Assembly: GCA_963556255.1 (NCBI GenBank)
Contig: OY744612.1
Span: 24,147,692-24,211,691, forward strand
Reading direction: 5' to 3'
DNA from: Allolobophora icterica
Taxonomy: Eukaryota; Annelida; Clitellata; Crassiclitellata; Lumbricidae
DNA: 64,000 nucleotides
Shown here piece after piece: positions 1 to 12,640 of this stretch. The position numbers and the translations under genes are program-made. Each line of letters starts with the position of its first letter. Within the stretch, counting starts at the first letter, position 1. Under the pieces are notes generated by a model, which did no database searches, was not told the origin of the DNA, and saw only the letters and a list, made by a program, of their open reading frames with translations.

Positions 1-4
1 CACT

Positions 5-100
5 GGGAGCGCTTCTGAATGGCCCTCCCGCTAGAAGCGCTTTATAAATATCCAAATACAATACAGTACAATACAATACATCATCATCATCACCACCACC
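5..100 (+). repeat. Retroelement 3' tail with hairpin and ATACA-like run
   Basis: Stem GCGCTTCT at 9-16 pairs with AGAAGCGC at 33-40, followed by TTTATAAAT and a simple A-rich tail. It has the same layout as tails at 22318-22366 and 52025-52070 but with paired substitutions in both arms of the stem. The body of the element, if any, is outside the window. Confidence 0.6.
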
Positions 101-267
101 ACTGCCACTACCATCAACACTATTGTCATCACCATAACCAGATAACGGATAATCGATATATACATAATTATGTATGTATCAAATCAGTGGCATACTCCTC
201 TCCAGAGCGTTGCCATTTCCACCATGTATAGCCAGCCGTCTATTCTGGGCTCTTCTCCAGGCCAGAG

Positions 268-336
268 TATATATAATATTATGTATATATAATATATATA
301 TATATATATATACTGTATATATATATATATATAATA
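268..336. repeat. TA-rich microsatellite
   Basis: Interrupted (TA)n run. Short frames over it are low-complexity artefacts. Confidence 0.85.
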
Positions 337-639
337 TGAGTTATCTTCAATGGACGCGCCGCATGAGTGCTACACACTTAATTAGTGTACATTAATTTAG
401 CTGTGCATATTGGCGAGATGAGATTTGTGATTGGATGCTGTGAGTGATGGTGGAAGAAGAGGAAATTACTAGGAAATGCATTCCAGTGGGAATTAGTTTG
501 AGCTTGCCAGTGTGGAGATTCCCTCCTGCAGATTCTGCCTTGCACTGTATGTGTATGCATGTAAATGTACTTACCTACGTACCTATGTATAAATGTACCT
601 GGCTATTTATATAGCACTAGTATGGTCAGTGTATTCGTT

Positions 640-825
640 TTATGGCTGCACTTGCTCGGAGAGCTGTTGGAACAGAAGTTACGCTGAAACAGCGTTCTGT
701 CCTGGCAGGGTCTGGAACCATGTTGGACTGCCAACCCAAAGGCTGACAGTCCAGCATGGTAACCGCTAAAGCATCATGCGCCCTCGATGATGAAACATGC
801 AATACTGCAGTTCCAGTGTATTTCA
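640..825 (-). repeat. tRNA-derived SINE, antisense
   Basis: On the minus strand the order is TAGCGGTTACCATGCTGG (A-box-like), then GGTTCCAGACC (degenerate B box) and CTGCCAGGACAGAA. The segment between the boxes is a near-palindrome. Related copies occur on the plus strand near 17.9, 24.8, 36.5, 37.5 and 50.9 kb. Confidence 0.5.
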
Positions 826-947
826 AAATGCTTACATGTTTATAGGTAGCTGTAGTTGTAAAGTTATTGAGCTGCTTCTTCTAGTCTCTTTTAGAACAGT
901 TCTTGTGGTAAAGATTTTTTGTTTAAAAACTTACATTTGTTCTGAAG

Positions 948-3900
948 ATCTGTCTGCCGCTCAGAAGTTCTACCGTGTGTCTGTGCAGTGGATTGGGAAG
1001 TGTCTGGCACTTCTGATGCTCCTTTACTTTTTCGTCTGTTCCCTTGACCTACTCAGCTCCGCATTCCGGCTGGTTGGTGGAAAAACAGCAGGTACCAATC
1101 TCCTTAATATACAAGCATTTAAGAAGCACGCAGAGAGAATCTCTGTATAGGAAATCAAATGTTTTCATGACTCCTGCATTGTGACCAAGTGCTGGTGCAT
1201 TGCGCTTTGTGTATTATAATAGTGGTGCTATAGAAATTATTTGATTAATTATATTTAATTATATTACATTATATTACATTATATTAAAGTTTTGAGATGA
1301 AATGTGCTGAATAAATGATGATGTAGAATTAGCAACAAACAAATAAATGAACGTCTAGACTACTGCTGTAGTTAGTAACTTTTATTACTGTATTATTTAT
1401 AATTGTTATTATTGTGTTAATATCCAAAATAAGTCATTAGTTAAAAGGCAACAAGCAATTGCTTCACTATATGCCACAACATTGCAATGATGGTGGTCGA
1501 GGTTCGTCCTGCATGTTTCATATTACATAGCAAGTTCCGAACCAGTCAGACAAGTTCTCAACCAGTCATAAAATACTCAACCATTAAAAATGTTTGCCTC
1601 CATAAAAAACATGCTCAGCCAATCAAGAAAGATGCCAATCAAAGGAAATGCTCAACCATTCAAAGAAGTGCTTGACTGATAAAACACTCCTCAACCACGC
1701 AACCACTGTAGAGATCAGCAATATACCACCCTGGAGCCTCCATATATATCTTAAGCCATGACAAATATATGGATCAGGACACTTAATATAGCACATTTTT
1801 TATTACCTCACAAATGTGCTGTATTATACTAAATACTGCATCACAGTGAGATTGTGTTATAGAAAAGTGTTGTGGCATAAAGCAAGCAATCAGACAATTT
1901 GCAGCTGATAGTGTTCGTTGGTTTCATTCATTTGTTGTGGTTTTAGGAACTGCATTGTCAGACTCCACACTACTGAAAAATCCGATCGCTGGTCTGATGA
2001 TCGGTGTTTTGGCAACTGTTCTTGTTCAGAGTTCAAGCACATCTACCTCGATCATTGTGGCAATGGTTGCCTCTGGAAGTGAGCAGTTAACTCATTTTAT
2101 TTTTAATCTAATTTAGAGTCAGTGGAATGAGATTTTATATGTGATTTCACTTGGAATCGACCGTGGATCGATGCATTTTGCATTTTGATATATTGGTGCA
2201 AAAGAAGTAGGGGTCCACCGGTAAGACATTTTCTGCCGGAAACCGAATCCGAGTATTTGGATGTATTTTTGCCGGATCCGGTAACGAACCGGAAACGAAC
2301 CGGGTTCCATTTGTTCCATATGTGAAGCTTCACATTTTTATGTAATAAGAAATTATCGACATAAATTTGTGTATTTGTAATAAGTGACTAATACAATTTG
2401 AATAGTAGTCATTTCTGTGCAGTTGTGAAGTTCTTTGTGTAATTGTTTTAAGGTTCAACATTTATAATTTTATATACGTAAGTTTATTGAATAAGTTGTT
2501 TTTTTTAAATTTTTTTAAAGAAAAATTTTTTGCAACTATTTGCGTCTACAATATTTCCCGAGGCAAATACTTCCGGAAACGGGATTTCTGGCGGAAGCGA
2601 ATATCCGAGGCGGTTTCTGGTGGACCCCTAAAAAGAAGTTTCCAGATTAGATTAGATGATTTGAATCTGATCTAATCCATCACTGTATCCCTTTTCTATC
2701 TTTCTTTAGGACTGTGTTATTTTCCTGTTTTAAAGGCCAAAATGGAGAGGTTTTAAGAACCTCTACAATTTCGCCTTTAAAATAGGCATGTAATAAATGT
2801 GGGGTATGTTAGCCAATTGGGGAGGTAACTCGGCATGTAACTTGGAGAGTAAGGGTTTGTGCCGCCATTGAAGTGGTCACTGTGTAAGTCCTTGACACAT
2901 AATTGCTCAGTGCCAATGGTGTCTTATGGTCGTTTATGCATTTCTGAATTTTGGGAGAGGGCATATTAGTTGTATTGTATTGTATAAATGGGCTCTTACC
3001 TTGTCGTGTCCTTCCTTGCCTTGTGTTGTCCTGTTTTAACTTGTTTTTGTGTTTCTTACCATTGCCTTTCCTCTCCCACCTTTTATCTTTCCATACTTCC
3101 TCCTGTCTTGCGTTACCTTGTCTTTAAGAACCAAAAATTCTGATTATCTTTTGCTGTTTAAAGTTCTGGAGGTGCAGCCGACAATACCGATCATCATGGG
3201 CGCAAACATTGGAACATCAGTTACGAATACGATTGTGTCGCTGGCACAGTCACCGAACCGTGACGAGTTTCGTCGCGCCTTTGCTGGTGCCACGGTCCAT
3301 GATATGTTCAACTGGCTTTCTGTGATTGTTCTACTGCCCATCGAATCGGCAACAGGTAAGTGGTCAAATGTAGTTTATAGGTAAGGTACACTTTGCATTC
3401 ATGACGATGTGAAAAGCTTTTTGATAGTTCTATGTCAACTTCAGTTTTACTTCATTACCATTTTGTAAACCTCCGGACCTGACATTCAAATGTAAAAACT
3501 TCTTTAATATCAGGATCTGAATTACAAGTTACAGATCAACCAGTTAACGACCACTGATCGCTCTTGTTTATTACCTTTGAGAATTTTTTAAAGGTGCTAT
3601 GTAAATATCTAGATCTGGCTGCATACTACAAGACAAGGTTGTAAGGCAATCTTCTGTATAAGCTGCATGAGGCTGTGCGGTCGTGCTCTGGTTTTGTGGC
3701 TCCACAGGAGTCCACACACCACAACATATGGCCAAGCTATATAAATGCACCCACAAAAACCTTTTGTGCAGGAAATTCAGAAACTCACAAACTGGTTTTT
3801 CAATTTGTGGGAGTGTTGTTGGCTGGATTGTTGCTGGGTTGTCAGTTTGCACTTCAGCTGAAATATCTTTCAACCCCGGGACTTATAGGAAATTGAATGA

Positions 3901-6900
3901 CAGTGTAAAATTGAAATTTTCTCCATTGGTTCTCCAGTTGAAGGATTTTATTCTCTGCTTTGATCAGGGTACATGTACTACTTTACGGATGCTATTGTGA
4001 GGTCGTGTGACCTCGAATCTGGGTTCAAGGGCGGAAATCAGGACATGCTACAGATTCTGACGAAACCACTGACAGAGAAACTTGTACAGGTAACCGTATT
4101 TCTACCGGATCTGAAAACAGAGAAAGTCATTTGTTAAAACCATTCTGCAGGATCTCAGATTTGTGGTCATCATCTTAAACAAAATGGTGGTTTACAGTTC
4201 TCTCAATAGTGTTTACCTACAGATGGATTGTTCTCAAACAACTTTAACACCACTTATATATCTATCTATTCTATATATAGGCAAGCGAGTGCAGTGCTAT
4301 TGAGGCATACTTAGCTCTTTAATGATGAGAAAGATTAGTTTTCCATACATTTTGGTGCACACTCATCGTTAAAGTGTTTAAAAAGGTCATATAAGGCACC
4401 TAACGCCATACATACATACACCTATATACGTACATACATCTATACATACATCTATTCATTCATCCATTCATTCCTCCATACATACATACATCAAACATAC
4501 ATACATACATACATACATACATATGTACATCTGTACATACGTCCATGCATGCATACATACATACATACATATGTATGTATGTACATGTCATACATATACA
4601 CATATATACACACATACATATACTCATACTTACATGCATATGTACATGTTTGTATGCACTTATGCATGCACTTCTGCCAAAGTGGCAGGCCACTGCTGAC
4701 TGACTGGGTCAATTTTATAATGTTGTTTGTGAATGTTTGAACAGCTCGACAAAAAAGTTATTGAAGGCATCGCCAAGAAAGATCCACAGTATGAAGACAA
4801 GAGTCTGATTAAGGTGAGCATTGCTCTACATTTCAGTGACTCATTTGCACATTCTCTTTTAGGAGCAAGTGACTCTCATCATGATGAATGGTGCTCCAGT
4901 TTTCCTTTTGAATATTATTTTACATGTAAGCAGAGGCGTCTATCTCCCTCCCCTAAGTCATTGGAGCAACTTCCCATTTCCCGCCTCTTCTTCTCCCTCC
5001 CCCTTCCTTCCCCCCTAAAATGATGGCGCACACACTGACAGATCGTCCCCTCCCCCCCTATTTCTTGGATGGAGCATTTGCTCCAAGGTTTTTATGGTGT
5101 AGACGCCCTGCATGTAAGTTTGTCCTGTTGTGGAGCATATGATGGTCGGAGTGGCATTCAGTTTTTCGGTTAAATTTTACTTTGGTCTGCTTATTTATTT
5201 GCCAACAGAAATTTGAAAAAACTAACAATATTCAATATAAATGACTGTCAAGTGGTTTTATAATCAGTTCTCTAGAAAAAAGGCATCAATCAGTTAATCT
5301 TTTGCTCGGTCTTTCAAGTTCTATCAGTTACGAGGTCAGGAGGCGCTATATAAATATTGATTGGTTGATTGATTTATTGATTGACAGTCAATTTCAGTTT
5401 GGTACAAGGTCAGTGGGTTGTGACTGTAGATGTGTTTGATTTAACAGGAATGGTGTCATTACAGCAAGGTAGTGGTACTACAAAATGTGACCGACGTGAC
5501 GACATCTGATGAAGGAAATGTGACATATTGGATGAATACAACGGAAGAGAGAAATGTTTCCAAGTTGATTGGAGATGAGCGTTGTAAGTTGTGTCTTCAT
5601 CTTAAATAGAAGGAACTTGATTATATTAATTAATTTTTATATATGATTATTATTTATGTATTTTGTGCATCTTTGAACTCGATAATGGGACATTATCAAA
5701 ATATATATGTTTATTTATTTTTTTAAAGTATTTATGATGCACAATATATCTGAATCTGTGGATGAAAAATGTGGGCAAGAGGTCAAACGGAGTCATGCAA
5801 AGACCAGAGCAAAATAGCATGTCTTGATATGTTGTTCTTGTTGAATTCTAGCGCATTAGCTTTGCAACTCCGTATTCTTGGTTCAAATCTTGGTGCAATG
5901 TTCAATCTGTAAAGATTAAGATATACGGCTGAGCCGTGCAGCTTGTAACAGAAAACGTAAAACCTTGTTCGATTTCAACTTTTCTGCTTAACTTCAGTCA
6001 ACTGATCTCAATACCGTACAAATGTACTTTATGAACTATGATATGACCGAGTTCATTTATGTTTGCTTGGTTTAGTTTACTGATTCTTTAGCTTCTGTTA
6101 CAGCAAGGTAGTGCTCTTGCTTATTGCGTCGTTCTGTTACAAGCCTTTTCATTGCCTTATCGTATCATTCTGTTACATGCCTTATTACATAACTTCTGAC
6201 CGTAACTGCACCTTATCTTATTTTGTCTGAGCTTACCTTTTCTTACCCTACTTATGTTCAGTTGTTGCTCTGATTACATTTTTCTTAGTGCTTGTTTTAT
6301 ATGACATAGCTTTGTTGATGTGATTAAACAGGTCATTTCCTGTTCTACGGGACTGGGCTTGGAGATGGTTCTGTTGGTGCCATTCTTCTAGTCATCTCTC
6401 TGACCCTGCTCTGTGGCTGCCTCGTACTAATGGTGAAGCTGCTCAACTCGGCACTTCGCACGAGCATGATGACGGTGGTCAAGAAGGTGATCAACTACGA
6501 TCTGCCAGGTCGTCTGTCCTACTTCACCGGATACATTGCGATTTTCATTGGGGCTATAATGACAATCCTCGTCCAAAGCAGCTCCGTTTTTACCTCCGCT
6601 CTCACACCACTGGTTGGCATTGGGGTGATCAAGATCGAGCGCATGTACCCGCTGACTCTGGGATCGAACATAGGGACTACAACTACAGGCATTCTAGCAG
6701 CACTGGCAGCTTCTGACAGCCAGTTGAGGGCGGCCTTACAGATCGCCCTCTGTCACTTGTTCTTTAACCTCTCGGGTATTCTGCTTTTCTACCCCATTCC
6801 GTTGATGCGTCTACCGATTCGGCTGGCCAAGATTATGGGGAACACGACGGCACGCTACAGATGGTTTGCCGTGTTCTATGTCGCATTCATGTTCTTCATT

Positions 6901-7545
6901 CTTCCTTTTGCCGTGTTTGGACTGTCGATGGCGGGATCAGTGATGTTTTCCATTGTTATGGCAATCATCTTGGGGGTGGTTGCATTCGTCGTCATTGTCA
7001 ACGTCCTGCAGAGGAAGCGTCCATCGTGGCTTCCGTTGAAGCTGCGCACGTGGAACTTCCTTCCGTACAAGTGGATGCACTCGCTGGAACCACTCGATTG
7101 TGTCATCTCGAAAGTTGTGGTCGCATTTCATTCCATCTGCTGTCGCTGCTGCAAGCAAGAGTCTGCCGAGACTCCGAATGTTAAGTTAAGATTAAATCGC
7201 TTGGATGTTGACAATAAACCGCAGGGTTACTTACCGGTACCGTCCAGCGCAAGTATTGCGAGCAGCGCATACACTGACATTACTATGCTTGGGCAAGATG
7301 GCGACAATTCCTCGGTGTATCGACCAACGCCGTCTTGTGCGAGTATAGCGAGCAGTTTGATGATCCGGGCCGAGTGCGGCCGGAATCGAAGTTTGGACTG
7401 TGAGAGTGGTTATACGTCAGTGGTGAGCAGTCCGACCCACACTCCCTGTGTGTCACGTCTTTCGTCGTACAAGAACGTTCAAGAGGCGATTCAAGAAGCG
7501 GAGAACGAGAATGGGAACGAAAACTCGTCAGGTGAAGATTCCTAA
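948..7545 (+). CDS. SLC34A2: Sodium-dependent phosphate cotransporter, SLC34 (NaPi-II) family, 5' partial
   Basis: Electrogenic Na+/phosphate symporter of the plasma membrane. Exons read from splice sites and phase: ~948-1091, 1947-2078, 3164-3355, 3968-4089, 4745-4813, 5448-5583, 6332-7545 (stop TAA 7543-7545); every junction keeps frame and gives about 668 residues. Family hallmarks: [13 protein letters not shown] in the first exon, then the two inverted repeats each with a QSSS motif ([11 protein letters not shown] in exon 2, [11 protein letters not shown] in exon 7), [12 protein letters not shown] and the paired [10 protein letters not shown]. Exons 5-6 encode the large extracellular loop with several N-glycosylation sites (NVT, NTT, NVS). 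The tail is cytoplasmic, starts with a Cys cluster (CCRCCKQ) and is Ser-rich. The first visible acceptor (948, possibly 965) is uncertain and the N-terminal ~100 residues are upstream or unrecognised. Vertebrate paralogue (A1/A2/A3) cannot be assigned; the symbol is nominal. Confidence 0.93.
2218..2630. mobile_element. hAT-like MITE in an SLC34 intron
   Basis: Terminal inverted repeats TAGGGGTCCACC / GGTGGACCCCTA bound 413 bp. The 8-bp flanks AAAAGAAG at 2210-2217 and 2631-2638 are identical and form the target-site duplication. The inside is GC-richer (GCCGGATCCGG-type motifs) and has no transposase frame. An 8-bp duplication points to hAT; the family is not identified. Confidence 0.85.
2728..2782. 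repeat. Compact inverted repeat (hairpin)
   Basis: Two 25-nt arms (2728-2752 and 2758-2782) match at 22 of 25 positions around a 5-nt spacer. It lies in the SLC34 intron between 2079 and 3163. No flanking duplication was found, so it may be an intrinsic palindrome or a tiny transposon remnant. Confidence 0.6.
4408..4660. repeat. (CATA)n microsatellite
   Basis: Imperfect tetranucleotide array in an SLC34 intron. Both strands stay open only because of the period-4 repeat. Confidence 0.9.
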
Positions 7546-10500
7546 CAGATACTCGGACACTTTCAACACAAACATCTCTTTTCTCACAGCTGGTCAAATG
7601 ATTCTGAATCCAGATGAATCTCCAGTTATCTGATCTCCTATTATTATTAACTGGTTGTAACTGATTGGTCTATGATTGCACTGCTAGAAATCACCTCAGA
7701 GATATAGTTGTTGCTGACCAACTGCATATTTGTCTTACCAAAATTTAATTAAAGTGCACAATGCACGTCTTTAGGTTGTGCAGTACATTGCAAGTTCCAA
7801 CACAATCTATATTGTAAAACGTGATGGTAAAATTTATATCTAGTATCTACTCCCTACATAGGGGTCATGGTGGCAAATAGCCAATGCATTTGCCTTTCAC
7901 CTCTGCTTTGAGGTCAGATCCCAGTGCTTTGGAATGGACAATACGTTGAACCTCATAACCTGTAAGGAATGGTTGCTAGTTCTTGGATGGCTCCTTCTAT
8001 CAATGAGGCTCTTTTTGGAAATGTACGTAACCCATACAGTGGCCAAGTATGTGACAGAGCATTTATAGGTGGCTGAATGTTCTTGTTAGTACCAGATTGT
8101 AGTCAGCCTGTGTCATGTAACCAGCTTTCTTGAGAAACTGGTGGTATACGCATGTACTGTTACACTTGGTTTGTGTTGATGAATAGGCTTACAGGTATCG
8201 GCTGGGTTGGTGCTGTGCTTTTAGCTCAACTGGCTTGCTAAAGTCATCTTTGAGATTAAAGATTCATCAACAATAATGTAACTAGGCAAACCTTTGTTCT
8301 GTTGCTGTGCATTTGACTTTACTGTATGTATGTCATCTGTCTTGTATGTATGTTTTGTGTTTTGTATGTTCAGTTGTTCACGTATATTCGCATTTTTCAT
8401 TGTCAGGTTATGGTTGAGTTTCATGCTTATTCATTTAGTTTCTATTTTGTTTCATTGTTGCTGTTCAGATAGCTAATGCATATCTTTGTACCAAGTCTAG
8501 GCCAAACCCAGTGTAGTATTTCAGATCTCATCCGTGAAAAGCTGTTTTAAAAGCTCTTGTAAAATGGCTGTGTGTGATAGATGATTGAATTTGCAGTGAT
8601 TTTTGAACGAGTGACCAGTGGTCAGTTTTTTTTATGTGTCATGGACATAATTACAATTAGGATTGCATAAGGTTACAAACAGTAACTGGTAGCGTGTACT
8701 CACCTCTAATTTGTTTCAGAAAACTAACCGGTAGCGTGTACTCGCCTCTGATTTTACCATTACAGACCTGGCTATTAGTGGTCGAGTGCTGACCTTATCA
8801 CAAAGCATGGTGGGTTCAAAGGTCAAACCACATTTGAAAGAGTGAAACCTCAAGCAGCCGTTAATTAATATAGGCTTTTGCATGGCATTCTTCAATGTTT
8901 GCCACATTAGTATTACTAGTATTTTAACTTTTTTAATTTAATTATTATGTTTGTCATTATTATATTCCTGAACTCTTCTAATACTCCTCTGAGAGCAGTA
9001 ATTGTTATGTTGAAATAGACTTCATTGTGGTGAGCAACTACATAGTACATACCTTTCCCGACCTCAGTTTACCTTATCTTGTTATTAAAACCAAGACTAT
9101 TAGGTAAGACTTTGCAATTTGTTTATGTTAATTGGTATTTTTGCACTGAATGCAACTTTATTTGATCCATGAAATAGTCTTTCGTCGGTCTAACTTGGTA
9201 TTGTGCATCATAAACAGGCCGCCAAGGCTGGTTAATTTTAATAGGTGAATTTTACTTGATCTGTTGACGAGTAATGGTTATAAGACTATAACCATCAGAG
9301 AGAATCTGCATGAGCAAAATATCATTCTGGAGAAAATCTTCTCTTGCTCCCGGTTAGATACAACCACTGTTTTTCATATTTTTGCACGATGGCGTTGTAC
9401 ATATGTTGCATATTATAAATGTAGTAAATTTACGGTAGGCCTATATTCCTGTTATGGTGATATTTTACTTGTTAGGTCTATCTATATCTTATACATCTGA
9501 AATGCTTGGAAGAGTTTTCAAACGGCTCAGTGTCTCCTAGTTAATTGGAATAGAGATGCGGACGATATGTCCGAGAAGCCCTAATGACTTTGGTTACTTT
9601 AGTCTATTTAGGTAATATTATTTAGGTAATTGAACTGTGCCACTGTCATTTATGGCTGTTCCATTTCCGAGCCTGAATAGAGGAGGGCGACGCTATTCGT
9701 CTCAGCACAGCGTCGTTAAACAGCTACTTAATTTATGTAGGCAATAATATTAAGTTATTTACCATTTCTTTTATGGTCTGTTTTGTTGCAAAAGTAGTTT
9801 GCATTTTGGTTTGATTTTATGTTCGTTTTGTTGTCGCAATCTCATATGCTTTGCTACTCGCAATGTTGGCGTAAATAACAGCTGCTGCATTTTCTCAGCT
9901 TGGATAGGAATCTTTACCTGTGGTCAGCCTGTCATTAGGAAATAGATTCTCCATATAAATATCATATAGGACGTTTTGTGTGATATTACACTCAGATGTA
10001 GTAGGAATTCAGTGCTTTGATTCTTAATTGTTAGTACGGATAGATAAGTAACTGTTCTTATAAATGATGTTCTAATAACGTTAATTTGGTTGTACACGCC
10101 TTGCGATTTGGGGGCCAGTTTGTAATTTCAAGGGGCCAATGTTTGTACTTTCATTCACAAACTTGACAGTTAATGTCTAAAGCACAACCCTAGGCCTACT
10201 TAGAACTAAGCGCGGAGTAGCAAGTCATAAAGGGGTTGTCCAGAACTACAGCGTGAATGAGGGGGAGAGACAGTGGACTTCGCTGTTTACAGTGGGTTGT
10301 GGCTAGGTTAAGAGAGAAATGGAAGGGCGACGGATTGCATGGATCAGCGTATACGATTTCTTGAAGTCGTGGGACTTAATTTTTCGTAGGCCTATACAGT
10401 TTAGAATATAGAGCCCCTATATATCCAATTACACGAAGATCTCTATCGTTTCAAGGTGATGGTTTAGTAGAAATACAGAATTTATGAAGTCATTCGTTGA

Positions 10501-10549
10501 TATAATTATAATATAAGCTTAGACATATATTGTACTGCCGCTGTTGTGA

Positions 10550-10990
10550 AAGCCCACAGCGGACGGTGTAAATCTCCGAAATTTCTCAGTCAGACAAAAG
10601 CCACATCGGGGAGACCAGTTTACACCGGCGCTATATCAAATCAAGTCCGCGATAGCCAGGCCGCCTTGTTCGTTCCAGTGCCAGATGACAGAGTCCGGGG
10701 AGGTGCTACGCTACGGTGGTAATCGGTGATGATGGTGGCCGTGTGGTGGCGCAGGAATGGAATCACAGGATAGGGTAGCTTGAAGAGCGGTTTTCAGTCG
10801 TGAGTGGAAAGCAGCGGAGGAGAGTGCTAGCGGGGAGGTGAAATTACCAGGCGAGATAGGAGGATGAGCAAAGTGGGGAGATCTTATCTTTAGGTAGTTC
10901 ATTCCAAAGAGCTGGTGCAGAATGAACTAAGGATTGATTGCAGAGTCTTAGAGAGGAGACTGGAGGCCGAGATAGAGATATTGTGATGAC
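10550..10990 (-). mobile_element. Probable LINE 3' remnant, antisense
   Basis: On the minus strand the frame near 10711-10902 begins NYLK and later has FHSRLKTALQ, a degraded version of the WNxLP ... SFKSxLKTxLF ending of CR1/L2-type reverse transcriptases. Identification rests on this short pattern only. Confidence 0.4.
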
Positions 10991-11088
10991 TAGCGAGTAG
11001 ATCCGGACGGTTGGATAGTGAATATATATATGGCGAATGTAAGAAGGTTAAGAGGCTTGAAGGGCGTTGTAGCACTTCTAATTGTCTG

Positions 11089-11712
11089 CATGGGCGGCGA
11101 TCTAGGGGGGGGCCGAGGGGGACAAGACCCCCACCTTTAACAGTGGGGGGTCACGCCATACATCGGACCCCCAAAATTTTGAAGATACATCAAAAAAGGT
11201 CAAGAAATGCAATTGTGTGTGAGGGCGAAAATGAGTTTGAGTGCCTTTTTGACCAGAAAAGTTGTTTTGAGCAGAAGTGTCCCCCCCAAAATTATAAGAA
11301 AAAGTTTTGAAATTATGAAACTGTGTAAGAGAAGGAAAAAGGGAAGAGAAGGGAAAAAAGTCGAAAAATTCTGTGGAAACGAATAGTGAAAAAAAAGTTG
11401 AGTTATAAAAGGCATGGAAAAGTCACGAAAGTAGGTGGAGGACTAAATAAAAGGTCATCAACTTTTTTTGGAAGATGAGATAGAAAATTGTTAGGATTTT
11501 TGGAAGATGAGATCCTGGAAAAAGTCTACGGACGAAAAAATGACTAAAAAAAGGTCATCAACTTTTTTCGGAGATGAAAGCGAAAGTTTTTGGAGATGAA
11601 GTGGGAAACAAATTTTTTTGGGGGACAAGATTTAAAAAAAACGGTCGTGGACGAGATTGTGGCCGACTTTGTCCCCCCCCCACCCACCTCTCAGACAAGA
11701 TCGCCGCCACTG
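11089..11712 (+). mobile_element. hAT-like MITE with exact 8-bp TSD
   Basis: Ends CATGGGCGGCGATCT and (reverse complement) CAGTGGCGGCGATCT. The flanking ATTGTCTG at 11081-11088 and 11713-11720 is an exact duplication. The 624-bp interior has G- and A-rich stretches and a repeated segment around GGTCATCAACTTTTTT (about 11453-11475 and 11550-11573). No transposase reading frame. CAGTG-type termini with an 8-bp duplication are typical of hAT. Confidence 0.85.
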
Positions 11713-11811
11713 ATTGTCTGACATGTAGGCTATGTAGCCTAAATCAGAGTGCGCTATGTCAACTGGTCAAATAAAGAATATACTTAGGTAAGATACAATT
11801 TTGTACTGGAT

Positions 11812-12297
11812 GCGCTGAGGGACAAGATCCCCACCTTTAAGAGTGGGGAACACATCATACGTCTTACCCCCACATTTTGAAGAAACACCAAAAAGGTAAA
11901 AAAAATTCTTCGCAAAAAAAATTTTTGGACCCCTTTTTGACCAGATCAGTTCAAAACTTTTGACCATATCAATTCTAAAGTCTCCCCTCCACCCAGTGGC
12001 GGCGATCTTGTTTGACAGGTGGGGGGACACTTTAGAAATGATTTGGTCAAAGAAAGAGTTGAACTGGTCAAAAAAGAGGTCAACATTTTTTGCGCTCACG
12101 CGTGATAAAATTCATGCCAAACAAATTCTTTTCGCGCTCGAGCGAGATAACATTTGCTGACCTTTTTGGGTGTTTCCTCTAAATTTGGGGAGGGGAGGGA
12201 GACCGATGTATGGTGTGTCCCCCACTCTAAAAGGTGGGGTCTTGTCCCCCGGGATCGCCGCCCATGCCCCCACGTGTCAAACAAGATCGCCGCCAGT
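11812..12297 (+). mobile_element. Second copy of the same MITE family, interrupted
   Basis: It starts inside the family (GACAAGATCCCCACC, 5' end lost) and ends ACAAGATCGCCGCCAGTG at 12281-12297. It is interrupted at 11994-12266 by an inverted copy of the same family. Confidence 0.65.
11994..12266 (-). mobile_element. MITE inserted into a MITE of its own family
   Basis: Ends CAGTGGCGGCGATCTTG and (reverse complement) CATGGGCGGCGATCC, opposite in orientation to the host copy. Flanking octamers CCTCCACC and CCCCCACG match at 6 of 8, which suits a decayed duplication. Removing it restores a continuous 3' end of the outer copy. Confidence 0.6.
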
Positions 12298-12606
12298 GAT
12301 TGAGGTGACTATTGCTAATACTTGGGCTAATAAAATAATATCTCATTGTGTGTATTTTGATCACTGCACAATATAAGACAAATCTGATGCGCGATGACGA
12401 TAGGAAAAATAGGTCTAGACTGCAATGCACCTGATCAGAAATACAATAAGGTTAAAGTCAGAAGTAATTTCGAGTCTTGGGCTACGAAATAGCTAGGCTC
12501 ATACAATAATGTTGAGGATTTATAAGGATGAAGAGAAAAAGGTCTTCCGACTTCTCAAATGAAACCTCAAATCAGTCAAATTCATAGCGCTGAATAATTT
12601 GAGAAA

Positions 12607-12640
12607 TGCAACATTTTACGTCACCATGACGTCATAGCAA
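12607..12640. promoter_or_regulatory. Candidate CRE / RFX-half-site cluster upstream of the receptor gene
   Basis: A perfect palindromic CRE, TGACGTCA, lies at 12627-12634. It is flanked by GTCACC and by AGCAAC, the two half-site types bound by RFX proteins, but 10 bp apart instead of the usual 1-3. It is about 200 bp before the start codon. Function is inferred. Confidence 0.35.

Larger units (their letters stand above)
1..947. other. Upstream sequence, probably an SLC34 intron, with repeats
   Basis: No coding exon recognised. Positions 5-50 hold a SINE/LINE-type hairpin tail followed by an A-rich ATACA-like run; 268-336 is a TA-rich microsatellite; about 640-825 is an antisense tRNA-derived SINE. 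Missing N-terminal SLC34 exons could be here but none could be supported. Confidence 0.5.

Noticed and set aside
19..231. His-rich open frame at the window start
   Set aside because: It runs over a retroelement tail and a CATCAC microsatellite; composition is repeat-driven.
4460..4740. Overlapping Met/Tyr/Cys-rich frames on both strands
   Set aside because: They are translations of the (CATA)n microsatellite.
6430..7545. Stand-alone 371-residue transporter
   Set aside because: The coding frame continues upstream to a splice acceptor at 6331 with the CHFLFYG segment; it is the last SLC34 exon, not a separate short gene.
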